DNA of 64,000 nucleotides, taken from positions 29,466,144 to 29,530,143 of the forward strand of contig OX485809.1 in the NCBI GenBank assembly GCA_950295325.1, in the 5' to 3' direction. A program made the translations under genes and the position numbers. Below are positions 55,190-64,000 of this stretch, piece by piece. The notes under the pieces were generated by a model. That model did no database searches and was not told the DNA's origin. It saw nothing but the letters and a program-made list of their open reading frames with translations. Positions within the stretch are counted from its first letter, which is position 1, and each line of letters begins with the position of its first letter. Source of the stretch: Polytrichum commune. Taxonomy: Eukaryota; Streptophyta; Polytrichopsida; Polytrichales; Polytrichaceae.

Positions 55190-58100
55190 ATGGGGAAAGG
55201 AGGAGGGAAGTGTGCAAGTCGGGAGCGCTTCGCATCCTCATCGCGAACACCCAGACTTCCTGCTCCTCGACATTCCACTACCTTTAAACCTGCGGAGTCC
55301 AGCAGAGCCGTAGGTCCCGAATCCTCTCAATCAAGGATCAGGGAGCCATTCCTTTCCAAGGTACGTCATTGCTCCTTTCTTCGCACCGCAGCTAGGACTA
55401 ATCACCTCAGGTAGTGAATAATTCGAAAATCTTAGTGCTAATTTAAAGAGACTCTATTTTACCAAGTCTTTCAATAGCTGTTTCAATCGAAATGAGTATA
55501 ATTCTCACCAATGCTGAATTCCTTATGCTGAATTCATTGTGCCAAGTGAGAATTTTCTCATGTGTGCTGAATTGAGATAAGGAGACCGGATTATGTAGTT
55601 GCGCAAGAAGCACGTTATGAAGGAATACAACTCTTTCATAACGAGCTTTTCATCGTAGCAGTTACAATGATGTCTGAAAGAATGACTACATCAACTTCCG
55701 CCGAAAAGCTTGGGTTAGTGCAGTAGAGACAGGTCTATGGAGGACCTGCTCAATAATTAATTTGAAAATCTAAGTTTCAATCAATGTCTGCTTCACCAAG
55801 TCTTTCGATAGCCTGTTGCAATCGAAATGAGTATAATTCTCACCATTGCTGAGTTCTTTATCCTCAATTCATTGTGCCAGTGGGGATTTTCTCATGTGTG
55901 CTGAATTGAGGTAAGGAGAAAGGATTTTGTAGTTGTGCAAGATGCATGTTGTGAAAGAATGACTTTTTGGTGGCAGTCGATTTAGTCGTTCCTTAAAACA
56001 ATCGTTGAAAACTTAGTACGATGAAAACCTCGTTGTGTGATTCTTTGTTGTAAATAATTCAAAAATCTAGGTGTCAATTTGATCTCTGCTTCACAAAGTC
56101 TATAAATAGCTGTAGCATTGAAGTGAGTATAATTCTTGGCACCAATGTTGGGGTCTTCATGCTCAATTCATTGTGCTAATGAGAAATTTCTCATGTGTGC
56201 TGAGTAGAGAGATAGAACACAGGATTATGTAGTTGTTCAAGAAGCATGTATGAAGGAATGCACCTCTTGTGTAACGAGGTTTTCATTAATGATAGTCTGA
56301 AAGAATGACTTAATCGACTTCCCCCGAAAAGTTTTGGTTAGTGAAGATAAGTAGTGTGTTATTACGTCGATTAGCCTATGATTAGTCAGTAGAAGGACGC
56401 GCTTACAAGTTGTTATGTTTCACCAAGGTTCTCAATAGCTTTTGCAATCGAATCGATTGTAATTCTCACCTATGCTGGATCTTTCATGCTCAGTTCAATG
56501 TGCCAGTGAGAATTTCTCATGTGTGCTGGATTGAGGTAAGGAGACAGGATAGTGTAGTTTGCTACATAATTAGTTGTTACTCGGTGAAAAGTAGCAAATT
56601 GTCAGGCGAATATTTTTCCACAAAGAGATACGATTGCCCTTGGCGTTGCACTTGATTAGAGCTTTTTCCACTGGTGGATGGATACCCTTACATGGTTTGG
56701 GGGTACTTTACACTAGAGCTTGAGGGCCCCGTGACCATGTAAATCTGAAATATCACATTGGTGGAAAATGCCGAGACAGACCCAGTTTACACTGGAGCTT
56801 GAGGGCCTCGGGGACCAGGGAATTTTGAAAGAATGAATATCGTATGTGAAGCCTTACATATAATGAATGGTGGTTTATGGTGAATTGCATTTTGCGTCAA
56901 GCCCACCTCAAAAAGGTGTGGTCTAACACAGCACAAAATCAGGAGACCATGACACTTCAAAATCTCATAACCCTTGGTTTATTATATTTTATTGTGTATA
57001 CATAGCTTTTTGTGTACAAGGGCGCATATGAATAGGATAGAAATGAAATAGCTTTCAGATCTCTTGAGAACTCGGTTGTGCATGTCTTAACACTGCACTT
57101 GAAGGCCTGTGACTGCACAATATTCAATTGCAGTTTCTATGTTTTGGCCTTTCTGATAAATTCCAAGGGCCCTCATAATTTTATGGTCACAGCCCTTGGC
57201 TATAGTGTAAAGTGGCCCTCAGGGTATGAGTACCCAGAAAGTAAATTGAAAGCATTGAAACAATCTCACGTAATTAAAAAGAGAGTAGTTAAATTGTATC
57301 TTTCATTGCATCTTTTTGGATGAGGACAATAAATCATCATATGCAAATCGCCAGTAGGCAAGGGCTTGTATGTATCGTGAGTAGAACTATGAAAGCAATA
57401 GAATTATAAAAGCAATGAATGATGAGGTACTCATAGGGTAAATGAATAGAAATATGACCTACTTATGCCAAATTTCAGGAAATTCGCATGAAATGAAGCT
57501 CATGTGTGTGAACTGGTTGTCTCTGGCAGAGAGAAGAGACGTCCCGATCTACAGAACAAGATCCTTTGAAGGGAGAGGACGATGACCTCGAAACAGATGT
57601 CATATTTGATCAGCCTGAGACAGTGTCCGAGTCCCGGCGCCATCTTTTGTCTCTTTCACCAGCGGATAGAATGCAGAATGGAAGTGCTACAAAGAAACCA
57701 ACGGCAGGAGCATCAAGCCAAGTTGCATTGGCAGCTACTGCAAAGGAAGAGCCAACAATTTCCAACCATGAACCAAAAGTGGAGGTCTCTTCAATCCCTG
57801 TTGCAAGAGCTGCTAGGAAAGAACCTGTTATTCTTGGAGACATCTCCACTGTTTCAAGTACAAATATTGAAACAAAGCCTCCCCAGCATCCGCCATTGAC
57901 CATGGACACTGGTGTTCGTATGGTTGCACCAGGTAATGGTCCCTTTTTGCACACATCCTCAGCATTATTCTGGATGTATATTGCAATGCACTTCCCATGC
58001 TCATTATTTAAATTCATGGACTCCATGTTTGATGCAACACAAATCCCAACTGTGTCTTGTCACTAGTATGCCAGATAGCTGAAGACAGTCAAATGCTTTC

Positions 58101-61100
58101 ATAGTATAGGCGAATGCGTGCATAGCCGTATCTTGAGACACTTAGAACATCATGATAAACTAACTGCGACCATGTTTCAAAAGAAACTTCTGTTGCAAAA
58201 GCCACATGTGTACACTTTGTAAAGAATTTGAATTCCTTGAATTCATCCAATTTATGTCTTCTTAATTTAAGTGAACAGCTTCGTTTTGTAGCTAAAGATA
58301 GTGGATGATATGAAAACAGGGAGGACCAAATCTCAACTTAATACAAAGCATATTACACCAGCAGCAGAAAGCACTCAAGTTAGCCAGGTCTCAGCATTGC
58401 CTTTAGCTGTAGGAATGGTTTATGAGATGTCCAACCAAGTAAACAAGGAAGACCCAAGCGTTTTCAAGAAAACCAATGATGTCAAAGAGGAAGCCACCAA
58501 TTCAGCCTTCAAAGTACGAAAACCGGATGTTCCCAGGGATGAGGAAGATACCAAGAAGATGGAGCAAGAAAACATGACACCTTCCCTGCTGCGTGGGAGT
58601 AGACAACCATCCAGAGTGGAGAAGAGCACAACACCTGCATTAGCTGAGAAAACCCTTGTGGAGTCAGTCAACAAGGGTGCACCAGTGGTTGCACGAGAGG
58701 AAAACTATTCCCATATTGAAAGGGTCCCCATGCTCCCACCTTTCGAGTCCAAGACTCTAATTCTGAACAAGAGCTCTGCTGAAAAGCAACCAAAGGAGAA
58801 TATGGCACTGCCCACTGTTACAGAAATGGTTATTCCCACATCGAGGATTGATGTGGAAGGTATTCCAATTAAGCCATTGGAACGTAAAATTCCAATTGAG
58901 GAGGAACACACCCTTAAGGCACAAGTGGAGGGGTCGGAAGCGCCTGCAACCTTGATTAAGGAAGCTCGTCCTAAGGAGGTTCCACTTCTGGAATCAGCGA
59001 AGCAGGCACTGGCCGCACCCAGCCACAATGACCCTGCACCTGCCCAGGATGCCCCACCAGTGGAAGCACTGGAACACAACGAACCAATCAGACATCGGGA
59101 TCCAGGTCCCGGCCCAGAGGTAGAAGCACCACCATCATTGCAGGCTTTAGTACGATCTGAGGAGCAGCATACCACATCTAAAGCCATTGACCATAAACCT
59201 GATCAGGACATTTGGAAATCTTGGAAAACAAAACTTGAAACCGAGGCTCTGAAAGGAACTCCAAGTCCACTATTAGAAAAGCCAGATGCACCATTGGTTA
59301 CAAGGAAACCACTATTCCCACCTGAATCTCCGCAGGGCCTAATGAAGGATGCCACAACTGAGGAGGTGCACGAGGCTGTCACAATTGAGGAGGTGCACAA
59401 GGATGCACCATTGTCGAAAGTAAGCCCCGTCTTGGAGGAGAAGGCGGTTGAGGCAGTGGAGGATGAGGACATGTGTCGGTCGGTTGAGAGGGAGGAGGCT
59501 GGGCTTGAAGAGGCCGCGGTGGAAGAGGGTGCTGTCGAGGAGGCAACGCCTTTGGTTGAGGAGAAGGAATTCGTTGCACCGGAGGAAGAGGCTGCGGCTT
59601 CGGCGGAAGTGGTAGAAAGTGGGATTGAGGAGGTGAAGGCCGTTGATGTTGAGGCGGAGGTGGAGAGTGAGGCCTCCACCGTGTCGGAGGAGGTTGGAGT
59701 GGATGTGGGTGCCACAATTGAGGAGGCCCACGAGGAGGCACCGTTGTCGGAAGCGAGCCCGGTCTTGGAGGAGAAGGCGGTTGAGGAAGTGGAGGATGAG
59801 GACATGTCTAGATTGGTTGAAAGGGAGGAGGCTGGGCTTGAAGAGGCCGCGGTGGAAGAGGGTGAGGCAACCCCTTTGGTTGAGGAGAAGGAATTCGTTG
59901 CACCGGAGGAAGAGGCTGCGGCTTCGGGGGAAGTGGTAGAAAGTGCGATTGAGGAGGTGAAGGCCGTTGATGTTGAGGCGGAGGTGGAGAGTGAGGCCTC
60001 CACCGTGTCGGAGGAGGCTGGAGTGGATGTGGGTGCCACAATTGAGGAGGCCCAGGAGGATGCACCGTTGTCGGAAGCGAGCCCGGTCTTGGAGGAGAAG
60101 GCGGTTGAGGAAGTGGAGGATGAGGACATGTCTAGATTGGTTGAAAGGGAGGAGGCTGGGCTTGAAGAGGCCGCGGTGGAAGAGGGTGAGGCAACCCCTT
60201 TGGTTGAGGAGAAGGAATTCGTTGCACCGGAGGAAGAGGCTGCGGCTTCGGGGGAAGTGGTAGAAAGTGCGATTGAGGAGGTGAAGGCCGTTGATGTTGA
60301 GGCGGAGGTGGAGAGTGAGCCCGCCAACATGACGGAGGACGCTGGAGTTGATGTGGGTGCCACAATTGAGGAGGTGCAGGAGGATGCACCGTTGTCGGAA
60401 GCGAGCCCCGTCTTGGAAGAGAAGGCCGTTGAGGAAGTGGAGGATGAGGACATGTCTAGTTTGCTTGGGAGGGAGAAGGCTGGGCTTGAAGAGGCCGCTG
60501 TGGAAGAGGGTGCGGTCGAGGAGGCAACCCCTTTGGTTGAGGAGAAGGAATTCGTTGCACCGGAGGAAGAGGCTGCGGCTTCGGGGGAAGTGGTAGAAAG
60601 TGCAATGGAGGAGGTGAAGGCCATTGATGTCGAGGCGGAGGTGGAGATTGAGGCCTCCACCGTGTTGGAGGAGGCTCGAATGGATGTGACCTCCACAATT
60701 GAAGAGGCCCAGGAGGAGGCACCGTTGTCGGAAGCGAGCCCGATCTTGGAGGAGAAGGCGGTTGAGGAAGTGGAGGATGAGGACATGTCTAGATCGCTTG
60801 AAAGGGAGGAGCCTGGGCTTGAAGAGGCCGCTGTGGACGAGGGTGCTGTCGAGGATGCAACCCCTATGGTTGAGGAGAAGGAATTTGTTGCACCGGAGGA
60901 AGAGGCTGCGGCTTCTGGGGAAGTTTTAGAAAGTGCGATTGAGGAGGTGAAGGCCGTTGATGTTGAGGTGGAGGTGGAGAGTGAGGCCTCCACCAGGTCG
61001 GAGGAGGCTGGAGTGGATGTGGCCTCCACAATTGAAGAGGCCCAGGAGGAGGCACCGTTGTTGGAAGCGAGCTCCGTCTTGGAGGAGAAGGCGGTTGAGG

Positions 61101-64000
61101 CAGTGGAGGATGAGGACATGTGTAGGTCGGTTGAAAGGGAGGAGGCTGGTCTTGAAGAGGCCGCTGTGGAAGAGTGTGCGGTGGAGGAGGGAACCGGTTT
61201 GGTTGAGGAGAAGGAATTCGTTGCACCGGAGGAAGAGGCTGCGGCTTCGGCGGAAGTTTTAGAAAGTGCGATTGAGGAGGTGAAGGCCGTTGATGTTGAG
61301 GCGGAGGTGGAGAGTGAGGCCTCCACCGTGTCGGAGGAGGTTGGAGTGGATGCGGGTGCCACAATTGAGGAGGCCCAAGAGGACACACCGTTGTCTGAAG
61401 CGAGCTCCGTCTTGGAGGAGAAGGCGGTTGAGGAAGTGGAGGATGAGGGCATGTCTAGTTCGGTTGAAAGGGAGGAGGCTGGGCTTGAAGAGGCCGCTGC
61501 GGAAGAGGGTGCGGTGGAGGAGGCAACGCCTTTGGTTGAGGAGAAGGAATTCGTTGCACCGGAGGAAGAGGCTGCGGCTTCGGGGGAAGTGGTAGAAAGT
61601 GCGATTGAGGAGGTGAAGGCCATTGATGTTGAGGCGGAGGTGGAGAGTGAGGCCTCCACCGTGTCGGGGGATGGTCGAGTGGTTGTGGCCTCCACAACTG
61701 AGGAGGCCCAGGAGGAGGCACCGTTGTCGGAAGCGAGACCCGTCTTGGAAGCGAAGGCGGTTGCGGAAGTGGAGGATGAGGACATGTCTAGTTCGGTTGA
61801 AAGGGAGAAGGCTGGGCTTGAAGAGGCCGGTGTGGAAGAGGGTGCGGTCGAGGAGGCAACGCCTTTGGTTGAGGAGAAGGAATTCGTTGCACCGGAGGAA
61901 GAGGGTGCGTCTTCGGCGGAAGTTTTAGAAAGTACGATTGAGGAGGTGAAGGCCATTGATGTTGAGGCGGAGAGTGAGGCCTCCACCGTGTCGGAGGAGG
62001 CTAGAGTGGATGTGGCCTCCACAATTAAGGAGGCTCAGGAGGATGCACCGTTGTCGGAAGCGAGCCCCGTCTTGGAAGAGAAGGCGGTTGCGGAAGTGGA
62101 GGATGAGGACATGTCTAGTTCGGTTGAAAGGGAGGAGGCTGGGCTTGAAGAGGCCGGTGTGGAAGAGGGTGCGGTCGAGGAGGGAACCCCTTTAGTTGAG
62201 GAGAAGGAATTAGTTGCACGGGAGGAAGAGGCTGCGGCTTCGGCGGAAGTTGTAGAAAGTGCGATGGAGGAGGTGAAGGCCATTGATGTTGAGGCGGAGG
62301 TGGAGAGTGAGGCCTCCACCGTGTCGGAGGAGGCTGGAGTGGATGTGGGTGCCACAATTGAGGGGGTGCAGGAGGATGCACCGTTGTCGGAAGCGAGCCC
62401 CGTCTTGGAAGAGAAGGCGGTTGAGGAAGTGGAGGATGAGGACATGTCTAGTCCGGTTGAAAGGGAGGAGGCTGGGCTTGAAGAGGGGGCGGTGGAAGAG
62501 GGTGCTGTCGAGGAGGCAACCTCTTTGGTTGAGGAGAAGGGATTCATTGCACCGGAGGAAGAGGCTGCGGCTTCGGGGGAAGTTTTAGAAAGTGCGATTG
62601 AGGAGGTGAAGGCCTTTGATGTTGAGGCGGAGGTGGAGATTGAGGCCTCCACCGTGTCGGAGGAGGCTGGAGTGGATATGGGTGCCACAATTGAGGAAGC
62701 CCAGGAGGACACACTGTTGTCGGAAGCGAGCCCCGCCTTGGAGGAGAAGGCGGTTGAGGAAGTGGAGGATGAGGACATGTCTAGTTCGGTTGATAGGGAG
62801 GAGGCTGGGCTTGAAGAGGCCGGTGTGGAAGAGGGTGCGGTGGAGGAGGCAACGCCTTTGGTTGAGGAGAAGGAATTCGTTGCACCGGAGGAAGAGGCTG
62901 CGGCTTCGGGGGAAGTGGTAGAAAGTGCGATTGAGGAGGTGAAGGCCGTTGATGTTGAGGCGGAGGTGGAGAGTGAGGCCTCCACCGTGTCGGAGGAGGC
63001 TGGAGTGGATGTGGGTGCCACAATTGAGGAGGCCCAGGAGGAGGCACCGTTGTCGGAAGCGAGCCCGGTCTTGGAGGAGAAGGCGGTTGAGGAAGTGGAG
63101 GATGAGGACATGTCTAGATTGGTTGAAAGGGAGGAGGCTGGGCTTGAAGAGGCCGCGGTGGAAGAGGGTGAGGCAACCCCTATGGTTGAGGAGAAGGAAT
63201 TCGTTGCACCGGAGGAAGAGGCTGCGGCTTCGGGGGAAGTGGTAGAAAGTGCGATTGAGGAGGTGAAGGCCGTTGATGTTGAGGCGGAGGTGGAGAGTGA
63301 GGCCTCCACCAGGTCGGAGAAGGCTGGAGTTGATGTGGCTGCCACAATTCAGCAGGTGCAGGAGGATGCACCGTTGTTGGAAGCGAGCCCCGTCTTGGAG
63401 GAGAAGGCGGTTGCGGAAGTGGAGGATGAGGACCTGTCTAGTTCGGTTGAAAGGGAGGAGGCTGGGCTTGAAGAGGCCGGTGTGGACGTGGGTGCGGTCG
63501 AGGAGGCAACCCCTTTGGTTGAGGAGAAGGAATTCGTTGCACCGGAGGAAGAGGCTGCGGCTTCGGGGGAAGTGGTAGAAAGTGCGACTGAGAAGGTGAA
63601 GGCCATTGATGTTGAGGCGGAGGTGGAGAGTGAGGCCTCCACTGTGTCGGAGGAGGCTGGAGTTGATGTGGCTGGCACAATTGAGGAGGTGCAGGAGGAG
63701 GCACCGTTGTCGGAAGCAAGCCCCGTCTTGGAAGAGAAGGCGTTTGCAGAAGTGGAGGATGAGGACATGTCTAGTCCGGTTGAAAGGGAGGAGGCTGGGC
63801 TTGAAGAGGGGGCGGTGGAAGAGGGTGCTGTCGAGGAGGCAACCTCTTTGGTTGAGGAGAAGGGATTCATTGCACCGGAGGAAGAGGCTGCGGCTTCGGG
63901 GGAAGTTTTAGAAAGTGCGATTGAGGAGGTGAAGGCCATTGATGTTGAGGCGGAGGTGGAGAGTGAGGCCTCCACCGTGTCGGAGGAGGCTGGAGTGGAT
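55190..64000 (+). CDS. Acidic tandem-repeat protein gene, at least three exons, 3' end beyond the window
   Basis: I do not recognise the protein. Exon 1 (55190-55360) starts MGKGGGKCASRERFASSSR and ends at a consensus donor (AAG|GTACGT). Exon 2 (57530-57932) follows an acceptor (CTGGCAG) in the same phase, and the frame reads REETSRSTEQDPLKGEDDD. It ends CCAG|GTAATG. Exon 3 starts at 58302 after GATAG, which keeps the phase (VAP-VDDMKTGR), and stays open to the window edge. About 2,090 residues are coded so far. The first 540 or so are polar and rich in K, E and P with no domain I know. From about 59340 the protein is an array of acidic 111-residue units. Gly2 with Lys3/Lys7 and Cys8 could permit lipidation, but that is speculative. 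The second acceptor is the weakest part of the model. Confidence 0.65.
55418..56570 (+). repeat. Four direct repeats of about 300-330 bp in intron 1
   Basis: The block AATAATTC-AAAATCTA...CAAGTCTTTCAATAGCTG...CTCATGTGTGCTGAATTGAG starts near 55418, 55752, 56054 and (partly) 56400. Shared words include AATGAGTATAATTCTCACC and GATTATGTAGTTGTGCAAGA. Copies are diverged and non-coding. They lie wholly inside intron 1 (55361-57529). Confidence 0.75.
56699..57218. mobile_element. Diverged Harbinger-type MITE in intron 1
   Basis: The left end GGGGTACTTTACACTAGAGC and right end (reverse complement) GGGCCACTTTACACTATAGC resemble family B (GGGCCACTTCACAC) and also the HARBI1-derived element (GGGCC-GTTTACACTACGG). 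The interior shares CTTGAGGGCC-GTGACC and TGGTCACAGCCCTTGGC words with family B. The flanking TTA duplication is lost. Confidence 0.6.
59340..64000 (+). repeat. Coding tandem array, 333-bp (111-residue) units, continuing past the window
   Basis: The word TTGATGTTGAGGCGG or a close variant marks each unit at 59643, 59967, 60291, 60624, 60957, 61290, 61623, 61956, 62283, 62616, 62949, 63273, 63606 and 63939. Spacings are 333 bp with 324-bp and 327-bp variants. The unit reads, in order, IEEVKAVDVEAEVESEAS, TVSEEAGVDVGATIEEA, DAPLSEASPVLEEKAVE, EVEDEDMS, VEREEAGLEEAAVEEGAVE, EATPLVEEKEFVAPEEEAA and SGEVVESA. The 324-bp units lack three codons in VEEGAVEEA and the 327-bp unit lacks two in EAEVES, so the reading frame is never broken. 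Confidence 0.95.

Noticed and set aside
59203-62022. 939-residue Ser/Thr/Ala-rich frame on the - strand
   Set aside because: Antisense to the acidic repeat array. The + frame continues from unique spliced exons and spans the whole array without a stop, while the - frames are broken into three parts.
59643-63911. Series of ~100-residue Arg-rich + frames and ~88-residue Pro-rich - frames
   Set aside because: Each is one repeat unit read in the wrong frame and ends once per unit; none joins its neighbours.

Overview
The window looks like plant nuclear DNA that is dense in transposable elements. The evidence is GT-AG introns, a short TTTAGGG-type telomere-like run, plant-style PIF/Harbinger elements that pair a transposase with a Myb-like protein, hAT- and Harbinger-type MITEs, and long AT-rich intergenic stretches. 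A non-LTR retrotransposon with a restriction-like endonuclease hints at a lineage outside the flowering plants, but I cannot name the species. I see no rRNA, tRNA, CRISPR array, operon or bacterial signature.

Layout. 0.1-4.1 kb: a decayed PIF/Harbinger element with an ALP1-like transposase pseudogene (+) facing an intact Myb/NAM-associated-like ORF (-). 4.1-13.8 kb: MITEs, an unrecognised ORF fragment near 7.7 kb and a Ty1/copia integrase remnant near 12.9 kb. 13.84-21.14 kb: a three-deep nest. An outer element X (target duplication CCCAA) is split by a CCGGAT-rich element Y (duplication TAGCC) that carries a 513-codon coiled-coil ORF with one internal stop, and Y is split by a second X. 21.8-29.5 kb: a pogo/Tigger-derived MITE, paired Harbinger-type MITEs, and a HARBI1-derived element inserted into another MITE. 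29.9-30.4 kb: a tandem array. 33-41.5 kb: a decayed RLE-type non-LTR retrotransposon with ORF1, RT remnants, a methyltransferase-like segment and a CCHC plus PD-E-T nuclease end, interrupted by a third X copy. 43.1-44.1 kb: a zinc-finger-like gene fragment. 45.4-46.2 kb: a foldback element. 46.4-53.0 kb: a structurally complete 5.26-kb PIF/Harbinger element with a trihelix ORF and a DDE transposase, TTA duplications and recognisable termini, sitting inside a MITE whose sister copy lies next door in inverted orientation.

53-64 kb: the only convincing host gene, on the + strand. Two short exons (55190-55360 and 57530-57932) lead into a very long third exon (58302 to beyond the window edge). Frame and splice phase are consistent throughout. 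The protein starts with a basic/polar unique region of about 540 residues and then enters an acidic tandem array of 111-residue units, with thirteen full periods plus partial ends inside the window. All length changes between units are multiples of three. Function is unknown. Its first intron carries four direct repeats of about 300-330 bp and a diverged MITE.

The transposon genes work as mobile-element modules: DNA-binding protein plus transposase in the Harbinger elements, and ORF1 plus RT/nuclease in the non-LTR element. They are not part of a shared cellular pathway. Most are broken; the 46.9-52.2 kb element is the one that might still be functional.
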